A stretch of 64,000 nt of DNA from Lineus longissimus (Eukaryota > Nemertea > Pilidiophora > Heteronemertea > Lineidae), in the NCBI RefSeq assembly GCF_910592395.1, contig NC_088314.1, forward strand, positions 19,734,070 to 19,798,069, read 5' to 3'. Shown piece by piece: positions 22,905-37,688 of this stretch. Within the stretch, counting starts at the first letter, position 1. Every line of letters starts with the position of its first letter. The notes under the pieces are model-generated. The model did no database searches, had not been told where the DNA came from, and worked only from the letters and a program-made list of their open reading frames with translations. The translations under genes were made by a program, and so were the position numbers.

Positions 22905-23661
22905 ACAAAAATCTCCCATTATATCGCAACATTCCACAAGATTAACTAATAACATAGCGGACATTACTACACTCTCCGCCAATATCTAATTATTGAACAT
23001 TAATTGAAAACCCATTTGATCATAAGGAAACGGTAATTTGTAATTTGCGTGTACGATGTTGTTATTGATGAGTATCGCTGTAGCGGATACGACGGCTACA
23101 TCAGTATTGCCATCATGCGATGTATCAATTAGTGCCAGGTGGGGGCGCAAGCAGTGGTTCAGTCTGGCACTGAAATGATATCGTACAGACTTCACCACAT
23201 TTTTTACAAATATTTCACGGATTGTAAAAGACCTTCTATAATAAATGATGAATACTTGAAGATGGTCATCAGAGGGGGGGGGGGGGTAGAGTTATATGAA
23301 GGAATTTTTAGGTTATTACGTTTGCCCTCCACCAATTCGATCACAATATTGCCAGAAGGGGCCAATAAATGACTAATTTCAAATATGGCCAAAAACCTAT
23401 ACACTTACATTCAGTTAAACCAAACAATCACGCCTTATAAACAACTATTATGTGCTGTGCTAATTCTTGAGTACAATAATTGCTGTAACATGTTTTTTTC
23501 CTATCATATCATAAAAAGATTCATGGCATCATTTCTAACATCGAATGGTCAGTGCTCCTGCTAATCATGCAACATCTAGTTCTAATCAGTGAGAAAGTGT
23601 TTTTCATACAGATCTGGCCAAAGGTACTTGGCAGACGTAATGCCACTTAACTGTTACAGTG

Positions 23662-23860
23662 TCATCACAAGCCCTGGGCAGCCGGTGTCATAGTTGACTG
23701 GCTTTAGTTGACACTGTGAAAGAGCATTGGTTAGGCCTACCCCGAAGATAATCTAGTGTTGTGCTACACACTATCTTTTGGTAAATGTGATCTGGTCACA
23801 TTCCTGAGTTTAACTGAGTACCTTTGGCCAGAATGATGTGAAAACACTATAAATACTGCA
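23662..23860. repeat. Interspersed repeat, copy 2
   Basis: Matches 4742-4943 along its length, starting at CACAAGCCCTGGGCAGCCGG and ending near GATGTGAAAAC. Element class unknown. Confidence 0.75.
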
Positions 23861-24110
23861 AACAAGGACATCCTTACAGCTTTAAAACACGGTGAATTTG
23901 ACTACTCATTCCCTGAAGGCATATAGTTATAACAACTGGCTATTTACAAAAGCAATTGGCAAAAAGAAAGCCTCTTTTACAAGACCTACCTACATTCACC
24001 TTTCCACCCAAATCAAGAAGAAAAAAAATCCAAGTTTGCAGTATCAGTAATCAAGACAACCATATCCTTCAACAGCTTTTGACAACGTTTTAAACTAAAC
24101 CACAATAACA

Positions 24111-24264
24111 CAGTGGAACCTCTCTTAACGGACACCTCTCTATTAAGGACACTTATTTTGGGCCCAAAGTGGTTGTTTCCATTCAATTTGACCTCTCTAA
24201 TCAGGACACCTTGTACCTTGTACTTGTCAGTCCCGAGGGTGTCCTTAGTGGAGAGGTTCTACTG
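24111..24264. mobile_element. CAGTAGAACCTCTC-type TIR element, copy 2
   Basis: Begins CAGTGGAACCTCTCTTAACG and ends GTGGAGAGGTTCTACTG, an inverted pair of about 14 bases. The body TTAAGGACACTTATTTTGGG matches copy 1. No transposase. Confidence 0.8.
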
Positions 24265-25459
24265 CATGCTAAACTTTCAGTGCCCTACTTTAACGACTCC
24301 AACATAATAATCGCACATTCATTGATGTTGATAAACAATACCTATAGTTCCTCCACAAGCCGGAGGGGGCGCACCTGCACCAATAGTTACTTTGCATATT
24401 ATGCATACCATTTGGTATGGATCACGGGAGGAACTCTAGTTTCAATGATATAAGATCATTTCATTGATCATGAAGCACATGACTCAAAGGACTTAGCGTA
24501 ATGACCACCAGACTCAACTCTGTGATCCCAATCGAAGATGTTGAATAGCATCAAAGAAAACTTTGCACCATATCTAGCAGGACTTGGCTTGGCTATTCAC
24601 AAACAGTCTCACATCGGTGAAACTAGAGTAATCTACTGGGTATGCAAACTAATTCCACTAAAATCTCCAAGTAATGATTTCAATCATTAAAAGCAGTGCT
24701 TTGTTTGTTGGTATTTTGTTCATCTAAGTTCACTCACTCGCACAACACACCAAGAATACCAGTCTGTGTCTTGATATTATTATCATCTAGGTTCACACTT
24801 AGACAATCTCATGTTTCATAAACTCAAGAATTGTAGGGCTAGGCCAAGTTTTACTGCCCCTTTGCATACCCAGTATAATTCTGGCCATACGACACATAGA
24901 CATAACCCACTTGATCGCACTACCCTGAAGAATGTTGCTGGTATAGACACATAGAAAAGAAGAAAAACAGCCTTCTTTATCAGCAACCCTCACCTTCCTG
25001 CCAAAGGCTGAATTATTCTTTGTCATGTTGAAATGAATCGATGATGTCAAAGGCACAGGCAAAGCCCACCAAGAAGCTACATGTAACTGCATATAGAGCC
25101 TCAAGAAAGCTTGGCAGAAGCAAAGCTATAACTCGGGGTAAGTCCACTGCAGGAAATGGACATTTTGCTTCAAAGCTTGAGCACAAGCTCTCAAAAACGT
25201 TCATTCAAAATCATTCCAGTCATGACGAACATCATTGGACTTTTACAAAGTGTTGGCTGACATGGACAGCATCGGCTTAAAGATCTGAACATTTGAGAGA
25301 AATCTGCTACATGTCAATGACTTCTCAAGTCTGATAACTGCTGTCCTCAAAGACGTCTCAGTGCGTACTGTACGGTCAAAGTAGCTTCTATTTTCGTTGT
25401 CTTGTCTACGTGCTGCATGACCCGCATCCTCCCCTGATATCTTTATGGCGTCCCGCTCA

Positions 25460-28044
<2,585 letters not shown>

Positions 28045-28450
28045 CTGCAAATAGATGAAGAAGAGGAAACATAAGAAATATGATGAAAAATATCGAGAAA
28101 AGGTTCGTCAAAAGAAACTTCATGTGAGAAGTAAAGAAACAAGAAGCCCCAGGGCCTCGTGCTCAGCTGGAATAAGTGGGTCAATGTACACAGCATTTAG
28201 ATACTTCTGTTATTTCAGTTCTAACTTCAAGGAAGGGAGGGGGGGAGGAGGGAGGGAGGAACAGACTGATCTTATCCTGTCCTATGAAGAAGTCAAAACA
28301 ACAATACAAAATTGAAGAACAACTCCGTGGAACTACTGGGAGCTCACAGGAAGAGAGCATAGGAGATCATATTCCACCTCTGAACTGGCCACTGCAGACT
28401 TCAACATCAGTTCAGAATTTGAGAGAACAACCTCTGCTACTTGCAACACT

Positions 28451-28760
28451 GGAAATGACCACAAGGGGTTTGCGCTTATATCTTTCGGTCGTTCATCAAA
28501 CACCTTATGGAAATTGTATAGATAACAGTACATGAATGCCCAAAAACCTTGTCGCCAAACAACTGTTAAGTACAAGTCTCCCAGGTATGCTCTTGGTGAA
28601 AGAGGTGGTTCTTACCGAAAGGAAATGACCACAAGGTGACTGGGGTATATGATTTACGACCGGTCATTCATCAAACACCACCTGATGGGAATCGCAGCCT
28701 TAGTTACAGAGGTAGAGACAATATATCATGATGGTGACAGGAAGATGTGCCAACTTTTGC
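28451..28760. repeat. Old tandem duplication, spacing ~170 bp
   Basis: GGAAATGACCACAAGG at 28451 and 28621, each followed by a similar GGTC(A/G)TTCATCAAACACC block; the copies are clearly diverged. Confidence 0.75.
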
Positions 28761-28982
28761 GTGATCGTAATCAGGGACGATCCTTGAGGACAATGAACCA
28801 GCAATCTGCCTGCCAATTGGGTTTGTGTTACATATTATAAAGATGATAAGTGACGCTATCATCATGCCATGATACAAGCACCATGCTGACATACTCGTGC
28901 TATGCTGACTCTATCAGAGTGAATACATAGAGTTCACGTTCTCAATTAGCTCTTAAAATGGTGTCACAAAGTACAGAAAGTT

Positions 28983-29052
28983 TGGGAACCCCGATATCTC
29001 AATTGGTAGAGCAGTGGACCAGCACTCCAAAGATTTGCGGCTCGAATTTCCA
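28983..29052 (+). mobile_element. tRNA-like SINE head
   Basis: CCGATATCTCAATTGGTAGA + GCAGTGGACCAGCACTCC resembles a D arm and anticodon arm. The B-box equivalent GGCTCGAATTTCC is degraded. No acceptor stem. Confidence 0.45.
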
Positions 29053-32000
29053 GTCAAGACAACTTGATGTTTCCGTACTAATTTCATTGTTACAAAATGT
29101 ATTAGTGTGCGACATGAAATTCTAATAGCAATTATTCATTTTCAGAGAAAGATCGATCAAAAAGATTTTACAAAAAAAAGTTATTCTATCTATTATTCTC
29201 CGAGGTAAAAAAAGTCCCCAACGTCTCATAAAATATCAATCTATTCCTGCCGATTCATTAAAATGTTGCGAGCTGCGACGGAAACGGTTTGACAAATAAC
29301 GATTTGTATCGAGCATAGATTTCCTTGGGCGATAATCTGTCAGGTAAAAATATTCTCAAAGGGCTTCCCGTCGCGTTTTATAGCGACTATAAAATCCCTG
29401 AATAAATCGGTATTAAAACTAATGAGAGAATCTGATGTGAAGGTTTGTGAAAACATTTATAAAGACGATGTAGGATGTGATCTGTTGACACTCTTTCCGC
29501 TCAATTTGTGGCCGAGTTTTACCCTTTCGCTGCTGGTGACGTGCATGTCACATGTACGTCAGGTGTAGGTGACGTGCATGGCACGTCATGTACTACTGAA
29601 ATATCAATTCATCTCCACTGGGTGGTAACCTCTCTAAACATGCAAAATGTACAGAAACATAACAGTATTTTGCTCCAAATACTATCGAAGGCAACACTTT
29701 TCGATTTGTGATTTACTATTTGTGGACTCTACTTTGATAGAATGAATGTTTGGACAACAGTTCAGCTTAAATGCACTCTCTTGTAAGATTCTGATGACAA
29801 TGATCACAAGATATGCAACATGAGATTCATATGTTGAAGAAGTCGTCACTTCCAATGCCATCATCACGTATCAGTCTGTGTTGTCTCCTGATTCCCCATG
29901 GCTGAGCTATGTGACAATGGAAGGATTATTGAATTGCAATAAAGAAGACTCCAACTGGGTGTGAAGAGTTTCCTGTTTCATCATAGGGGAAACAGATCTT
30001 GTCACTGAGGTACAAACAGATATATTTACACTATCTGTCCTTTCTTATACTTGCAGGGCAACTTTCGCTGGGTGCTGCATAAGTTGGGTTTCGAAAGTGG
30101 TTATTGCCCTTTGCCAGTGTAGAGGATTCTCTTACATTTGGTCTGGTCTCCTCTTCCTTGCACAAAACCGGAACTAGACGGATCTGGTTGTTCTCTCCCT
30201 GCAGGATATTTTGGCCCAACAGGATCAGCAACGCAAATCTACTCCAAAGAACAGAGTGTACACCAATGGCCAAAATGATTCGAAGATATTGCAGGTGTTG
30301 GGTGGGACATGTGTGCCGCATGTCACAGGCACACCCCCAAGAACAGCACTCAAAAGGACAGCCAGCGGGAAAAAGTGAGATCTGGCCAGTACAGTAGAGA
30401 ATGAGATGAAGTAGCCTGGTTGAACATGGTGAAACATCTAAAGAGGCTGCTGACCAAACAGTGCGGAAACTGATGATAGAAGCCTATTTGCCTACAAGGC
30501 TTGTGGTGGACAAAGTAAATAAGTTCTCTCTCTGCTCACATCGGCCTCCAAGGCGATGATAATATATCTATTGCCACTATTCATGTGAAACTTTCGGACA
30601 TGGTCTGAATAGTGCATTAGAACCTTTGAGTTGACGCTTCTGCCCTGAAGACAATGTATCTTCTTATGTTTTCACCCCAGTACATCACTAGTGGCCACGT
30701 TCATTCTGGTAGCAGTTAACAATTTTGGGTCCTTCCATACTGATCTTCATCTTTACATGGCTTTCCTCTTTGACCATAATATCATATAAGCGTTCACTTT
30801 GATGGCGAAAGAGATGCCCTCTGGTCTGCTAAGCCTCCACCCCCAATGTGATTGAATGGCTTTTATGACAATAAAGGTCACTCAATCTTCTGTGCTCCCT
30901 AAGTGCAAAGCGGCTTTTGGTTTGGCTAGAGTAGGGGTTGGGAGATTGCAGTGACGTGTCTTAGTCGCACGGTCCTTGAAGAGTAGGCCTAGAGGCAGGG
31001 CGTGGGGAACGAGGCTATCAGAAGCATCGAATTCATCATTCCATGTGCTGAGTAATCATATTTTTGTTATCGTACCCCATTCTAAGGAGGAAAATCACAT
31101 CTATGATGGTTCTTTCATCATTCACAGCATCACCAGAATCAATAATCTCTGATTAGAAATGTCAGCTTCCCATCAAATCCCAATCTCATCAGATTTTCAT
31201 CTCCTCAAATAGTCCGGAACACCAGACCTTAGATGAGAATGGTGTGATCATCAGACTCAGCGCGGCGATTTACCAAACCTCACATCTGGTATTGAATACA
31301 GATTTGAGATTCCTGACTGCAGGATGATATTTGTTAAACAATTGTGTCGTATGAGCGTGGGGCCTCAGATTTCAAGCCACACCACACGAGCAGGACCCTG
31401 CTGACGTCGGTGGACTTACTGCCTGGGTTTTATATCAGAACTTTCCTTCCCCCAGACATTGCCTACCAGGGCTAAAGAGGTCAGTCTCCCCCTGAAACAG
31501 ACCGCACTGGTTTACAGGATACCAAAAGGTCACGCACTCTTCCTACAAAGTGACACCTTTACTACAAGTCATGCAATCAAAGTCACACAAAAAAAAAATT
31601 CAATTCAATTTTAGATTCTCGTCATGTCTGTGTTAAATGAGAGTGGTTGCAATCCTTCATTAGCCAAACAAACGTGAGGAGACTGTCGAGCAAACATTTG
31701 CGTCGTATATTTCTGTTTGTTGCTTTTTCACGACGTCATTGCGATCGACTGTGACGAACACAAAAATCGTGACCAGAATGTGAAAATCATCATGTGAATG
31801 CACTCAAGAATCGTAACATTCAATGGTTATAACCAGATTCATTTCCCTAGGATGCGACACTAACTTTCACAACCCTTCCATATTATACTCCCCATTCTAA
31901 CCGCATGGAATTCATGTCAGCCAATAATTTCTTTTGAAAATTCAAATGCACTTTCGATGAGCCTCGAAAACTGATGGCATCATACCTCATTTCACATCCC

Positions 32001-32590
32001 TCGGGTGACAGTCACTCTCACAACTCAATCAGTATCACATGCAAACCCCAGAGGCAGTCAGTTTAGTCACTGAATTAAGAAATGATAACATTTAGGTGAT
32101 TTGACATGATCTCTTGGCGAACATCACCAACACCTGAAAGTATCAGAACTTCCTTGACATCCCCATACCACACGCCTCCAACACCCTTCCACGCTTCCCA
32201 AGGTATAAACTTCTACATAAAATAATAAAATCAGCTCACTCTGCAAAGAAGAACGTCTTGAAGAACATCTAATAGGATCGGGATCAAAATAGACAACTTC
32301 TTCCAACTGCTACCTGATTAAAGTGGCGTGTCAAATGAAATTCCATTTAAGTAATTGGAGCTTGCTATCTCACTAATCACACTTTGAACTTGGTATCTAA
32401 TTCATCGCAAGATGTCGACCTTTTTGTCTCTGAATGAAAACCAACTGACATGACTTGTATGACTGAAGCCCTCCAATGGGTTGACTTTTTCAAATAAGCG
32501 TCCGTTTGGTGAAAGATCAGTTGGTGCAAAGCCATGATAATGGATCAGAGTCAACAGGGCATCCCGATATAGGAAAGCTGCGATTAGCGA

Positions 32591-33250
32591 CCTGAACGCA
32601 TGCAAGGAGTGATCAGAACCATTTGATTACCTTTGCTAACAAGATCGAAACAACGAAGACCAAATCATGACTTTCCCAATCTTCGCTGTCTCGTGTGATT
32701 GGAAAGGACACAGACCCACGTGTGAGGAGCCAGAATTTTGATTCCTTCAAAGTCAAGCGGGTTCATCCATGTCTACAAGGATCGAACCCAAGCCCTATTC
32801 CGTGGTAGCCAGCAGTGTTAACCACTGGTTATAAGGTGCGTTGACCTCCATCAGGAAACCTGTGGTGATGCCTTGTGAGGAGATCAACAACCTGAACACA
32901 TGCAACGGGAGATCAGAACAACCTGATTACCTTGGCTAACAAGATCGCGGCCACCAAGATCAAATCACGACCATTTCCTAATCTCCTCAGCTGCCTTGTG
33001 TGTGTTAGAAATTAGGGGCAAAGATTGGATCAGGTTGTGATGACCCAGGCAAGCCTTTCCATAAATGGGAAGACATCTCATAAGTATGTCGGTGGAATTT
33101 GCGTTCCGTTCGGTGAGAAGACGGCACAGGCACTACTCTGATGGTTTACAAGATCGATTGTGGCCACTTACTGCAAATCACTACAGCCATTTACCAATCT
33201 TCTTAGCTGTCTTGTATCCACGAGACATTAGTTGAGGACAAAACTGGTGT
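32591..33250. repeat. Decayed tandem repeat, three copies (spacings ~300 and ~210)
   Basis: CCTGAAC(G/A)CATGCAA + GATCAGAAC...CTAACAAGATCG recurs exactly 300 bases apart (32591, 32891). A third, more worn copy with ACAAGATCG...CTTAGCTGTCTTGT starts near 33148. A SINE head sits between the first two. Confidence 0.75.
32733..32830 (-). mobile_element. tRNA-derived SINE fragment, family I, copy 2
   Basis: Minus-strand CCAGTGGTTAACACTGCTGG and GGGTTCGATCC match the head at 3098-3150, and the adjoining GATGAACC and GAATC(A/T)A body is shared too. Confidence 0.6.
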
Positions 33251-33277
33251 CTGCCAGGGGCGGTACCATTGCACATG

Positions 33278-33800
33278 ATGTGACTTCAGGTTAAGAAGCT
33301 GAAACAGTTGTGACGTGATTCGCCTATCATCACAATCCTGGAAAAGATTTCATCCTTTTTAAAGACAAGAGACTTTGTAGCATTTTGACGCTGAACAGAT
33401 TGCAAAACTGATCTTTTTACAGACTCCATTGCATGACATGATGTTTTAAGAGATCAATATGTGACATTATCTTTAGAGATTGCGTGACATGACTTAACGA
33501 TAAGAATCTGAAAACATTTGTGTTGGGATCCGTCAATCATCAAAGCTTTACACACTTCTTTTGCCGGTTTCTTTTTCAGAATATTTCCGCATCCAATCAC
33601 TGGCAAAAGATTTTGCTATCGCCCCGTGAAGAACCACTGTCGCATTTTGAGGCCACACAAGTTTCAAAAGAGCACTCTTTACCAACTCCAATACACGGCA
33701 CAATATTTTTATAACCGTTGATCATCTTAAGAGATTACATGATGTGCTTTTGAGCTAAGAACCTCAAAACATTTGTGTTAGGATCCGTCTTATTTCAGAG
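33278..33800. repeat. Decayed tandem repeat, spacings ~210 and ~255
   Basis: TAAGAATCTGAAAACATTTG + TGTTGGGATCCGTC at 33501 recurs at 33756 (TAAGAACCTCAAAACATTTG), with a weaker copy at about 33294. Confidence 0.7.
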
Positions 33801-34483
33801 CTCATTGAAAGCTTTCCATTGATTGTTCATGTCAATAGGTTTTTACCTATGGTACCTTTGGCAGCTTCCCAATGAATGGTCATGTCAATATAGATTTCAG
33901 CAAAGACTTTTCTGCATTCTAATTCACAGAACGCAAACTTTCCTGCCGAGAAGTATCCCAATCGAAATTCTCTCACTGGTTCAACCATGCTGCAAATGCA
34001 CCTCCCGTCTTATCAAACCATTCGTTAAATGAGATTTCCCGCGCAAACATTGATTTCATGTAAACGGTCAAGGACCCTCATGACGACTCAATCCAATGAA
34101 ATATTTACCAAATAAAGTTCCGACATCGTCGTTCTCACCATCATTGGAGAGATAACTACATTGGCGATGCGGCCCATGTACGATGGTTATCGGAGCAAAC
34201 CAGATTACCCACCAAATGAGATTTGCGACAGGAGCATTGATATCATTGATGGATGGCAACAATTATTTAGGAAAGAGCCAGGTATCTAATTGGAGGATCT
34301 GAAGAGTGTGAACACAGCAGTCTTCAGCATTCGCCGCGATTTCTCTCTGTCGTAGAAAACTAGGATGTCTTCATTAAGCAGAATCAGATCAGAGTTTTGG
34401 CAAAACCAAATGAACACCATGTGCCAAGAGCGTAGTTGTGAGAGGGGGTGAAGGCCTGTCCTGATTACCCTACACAAAGTAAG

Positions 34484-34952
34484 AAACCCTTGCCAAGGAG
34501 GAAGGCTACCCCGGGAAAGGGAGGCTACCCTGGGAAAGGGAGGCTACCCTGGGAAAGGGAGGCTACCCTGGGAAAGGGAGGCTACCCTGGGAAAGGGAGG
34601 CTACCCTGGGAAAGGGAGGCTACCCTGGGAAAGGGAGGCTACCCTGGGAAAGGGAGGCTACCCTGGGAAAGGGAGGCTACCCTGGGAAAGGGAGGCTACC
34701 CTGGGAAAGGGAGGCTACCCTGGGAAAGGGAGGCTACCCTGGGAAAGGGAGGCTACCCTGGGAAAGGGAGGCTACCCTGGGAAAGGGAGGCTACCCTGGG
34801 AAAGGGAGGCTACCCTGGGAAAGGGAGGCTACCCTGGGAAAGGGAGGCTACCCTGGGAAAGGGAGGCTACCCTGGGAGAGGGAGGCTACCCTTGGAAAGG
34901 GAGGCTACCCTGGGAAAGGGAGGCTTCCCTGGGAAAGGGAGGCTACCCTTGG
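34484..34952. repeat. 19-bp minisatellite, about 24 copies
   Basis: Near-perfect head-to-tail units CTACCCTGGGAAAGGGAGG. Because 19 is not a multiple of 3, all three plus-strand frames read the same 19-residue cycle and none meets a stop, so the long open frame here is not evidence of a gene. Edge units are slightly diverged (CCCCGGG, CTTGGA, CTTCCC), as expected of an array homogenised at its centre. Confidence 0.97.
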
Positions 34953-36157
34953 AACTGCTTTTCCTTGTCATCTCTCCCACCTAATTCCCATTCAGATACG
35001 ACATGTTCAATACCCCAAAAATTAATGACTCGAAGCCTAAAAGAACATAACAAGACAGATGTAAATTGATCCAGACATGGTTCTGCACTTAAACTCTTTT
35101 TTAAACAGACAGATGGTGAAGAAGATGCAGCTCTTCTTCTTGACACAAGGATTGCCAATATCTCTAGAACCACCACAGCCATGATCCAAAAGTGCAGACA
35201 AGAAATACAAGAAGGTCCGCTTTATCTGTCAAGGTTCGATTTCTTTACTAATCCGCTCTCCCAGGTTCCTTGACATGGGCATGATAAAGATGATGCAACT
35301 TCTGTTGCACTAAATCCAATGTGGTTTCAATGCTTGAAGTGCTTCTTTACCTCAGCTATCAGCCAGCACATTCGTGATGTTGGTAAACCTAGATGATATC
35401 AGCAAAGTATTTCAGAAAGCTGACCATTCATCATCATTACTTCACTCCTACACAGCGAAAAACATCATTATTGTTGATGGAACATTTCCCAGAAGAATTG
35501 TAGTCACCTGGTACGACATTTGCAATTACGTCCTTTCACCAAAGCGACATGCAATGATTCGATAGAAACAACACGGTCGTGGAATGACCACAGGCAATGG
35601 CAATCACTAGGTTTTTTTCTGTGGGAAAGTGGCAAGCAGTTACCATCTCATTAACGACGAACAACCAGCAAACAATAGCAAGGTGATCAGTTTCGTTCGG
35701 AGTCTGGACCAATTCGTCTACTTTTGAAGTAAGCAAATGTACCCCAGAGAGATGGGAGTTTATCTACATTTCACACTTGCAAAGCCACTAAACATCATAA
35801 TCGGGGCGCGGACGAAACATCTCCCTGAAGACTTCTAGCCACTAGTTACGACATCAAGCAACACGTGAAGGTTGCTGAATATCTTAAATCAGCTGCCTTC
35901 TAGAAACCACACGGCAAACCCTCACCTTCCCTTAGATATCAACATCTTTGAAGTTTTCTCGTAAGATGTACACGCACTTCTATTCTATGACACCTGCCAA
36001 TGAAAACCTCACTGCACACTCCTTTCATTTTTAATAAATGCTTTATATTCCCAGCTCAGAGGAACCTTGAATGGTAGAGAACGCTATCTGGATATACCCG
36101 ACTCCCACACGAGCATCTTTAACAGAAAGAGATCCTTCTTCAACACATAGGACTTAA

Positions 36158-36770
36158 CTCCTTTTTCTACAAGTCTATTTCTGGGTGCTCTCATCTCAAA
36201 TAATGATAAGAAGTGTCTGGTTTCTAGCAAGGAAATCCACAACCAATTCCGGCACTCTGAACACGTTAAGTTTGGTTGCCTTTGGTCAGGATTGAGTGCT
36301 CGAGTAAAAGCAGGAAGTTCATTAGTCTTATTCTTTGGCTGTTAAGAACATAGGCTGTTTAGGTATATACTCTGACACTCGGGGCCTAGTTGTTTGAAGA
36401 GTTGTCACTAATGCTGGTGTTATCTCCTTCCGTTAAGTCCATTAGACTTAACGCCAAGTTAAGTATAATGGTGACGAAACACGTTTTGAGGAAGCGGACC
36501 CAGTTCTTGTATTGGCCAAACTCTCTTCACATTAGTCACATGTTGCCTCCATTAAGCACACAAAAACCCACCACCCAACAAAATTCTATCCAGATATTCT
36601 AACACCCAATATATGCAAAACAAAATGCGGAGTGCCTTCTTTAGCATCATCTCAACTCCTTTTTTTACTTCTCTATTTCTGGGCGCTCTCATCTCCAACA
36701 GTGATTAGAAGTGTCAGGTTGCAACCATGCAAATTCACATCCAATTCCGGCACCCTGAAATGGCGGCTTG
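36158..36770. repeat. Old duplication, copies ~498 bp apart
   Basis: CTCCTTTTTCTACAAGTCTA + TTTCTGGGTGCTCTCATCTC at 36158 and CTCCTTTTTTTACTTCTCTA + TTTCTGGGCGCTCTCATCTC at 36656, both continuing to CCAATTCCGGCAC(T/C)CTGAA. Confidence 0.8.
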
Positions 36771-37377
36771 GGTTGTTTTTTGGTACTCATCCCTGTAGAG
36801 AGAGGGGGAAGCGCATTATTTTTTGGCCATTAGGAGCAAGTTCTGCTACATGAGGAGGTATGCCAACACTCTAGAAGATGCCAGATCTGGTTTGGAGAAG
36901 ATCTTTGACCGGTGAAACATACCCTTGTCCTCGGATTGAAGGTCAAACCTAAATGATTCGAGGCTACTGTGACACATGACAAGGTGTCATGTGGTAATGG
37001 ATGGATCTAGTTTCGGCCGAGTTGGAATTCGAACGGATCGATGTCATTAACGGACCAGATCTCCTGCAATCAATGTCGGACAGCAGTGAACATATGTGAT
37101 CGCCACTCACGGCGGATAATTCACATGAGTCTCATAGATCAAGAAAGTACTGACAACCATTACGAGAAAACTGACCTCTCTGTATTTGCCCCATTTTCGA
37201 TGGAACAATCAGATCTAGTTTCAACGGCACTCAGTCTCTTTGAATCAATATCATTGTTGATCAATGATGCACTGAAGACAGATATGATGACATTTGAAAA
37301 TAGATCACTTCAAATCTATTTCTTCTGTTACTTTTACCATCAAAGGCAAAATTTGTAAACCTTTGGCTTCATTTTAA

Positions 37378-37590
37378 AGTATTGTTTATCATAGTGTCAC
37401 CCCTAATGAAAGGGCCAGCCAGCTTTGGCTTACGAGACACTCTTTACTTTCAAACTCCTATCTCTAATGCCAGGCGTCTGGCGAGAAGGCAGTTCGCACC
37501 CAATATGGCAATATGCTAACCAACAGGCCTCGAACCTTCAAGCTTCCCCGGTCATGTAGCGGATCCTTTGATAACTACAAGGCCATCTAG
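37378..37590 (-). mobile_element. tRNA-derived SINE, family II, copy 2
   Basis: Shares with 7215-7440 the body CTAATGCCAGGCGTCTGGCG + AGAAGGCAGT and the head region with a worn B box (GGTTCGAGGCC on the minus strand). Confidence 0.7.
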
Positions 37591-37655
37591 ATCTGTTAAA
37601 AGGGCTATGCTGATGATAAAACTGGTAGTCACGCTAGCACCCCACTGTACCTTAC

Positions 37656-37688
37656 CTCCCGTTGGACGTTTATCGCCAACACCATCAT
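37656..37688 (-). CDS. Candidate first coding exon of the synaptophysin-family gene
   Basis: On the minus strand ATGATGGTGTTGGCGATAAA is followed by CGTCCAACGGGAG|GTAAGG, encoding MMVLAINVQRE and ending in phase 0, as needed to join the exon at 28044 (IIAIFAFA). An in-frame TAA lies eight codons upstream of this ATG. A very short N-terminus before the first membrane segment is known from synaptoporin. Against it: the 9.6-kb intron, short upstream open frames in the same exon, and no conservation evidence. The usual longer N-terminal exon may instead lie elsewhere. Confidence 0.25.

Larger units (their letters stand above)
20655..25459 (-). other. Possible long 3' UTR of the synaptophysin-family gene
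   Basis: Between the stop codon at 25460 and an AATAAA on the minus strand at 20674-20679 I see no clearly better polyadenylation signal. The ~4.8 kb may therefore be 3' UTR, as is common in neuronal genes. It contains two TIR elements, one copy of a 200-bp repeat and a G run at 23274-23286. A shorter transcript using a variant signal (for example ATTAAA near 21990) is equally possible. Confidence 0.3.
28051..34475. other. Gene-free stretch upstream of the synaptophysin-family exons
   Basis: No coding exon was recognised on either strand. It may be intronic if the first synaptophysin-family exon lies beyond it. Contents are the duplications at 28451 and 32591-33250, two tRNA-like remnants and ordinary AT-rich sequence. 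Confidence 0.5.

Noticed and set aside
34448-34984. 178-codon open frame on the plus strand
   Set aside because: It is entirely the 19-bp minisatellite, open in all frames by its unit length; no splice or coding context.
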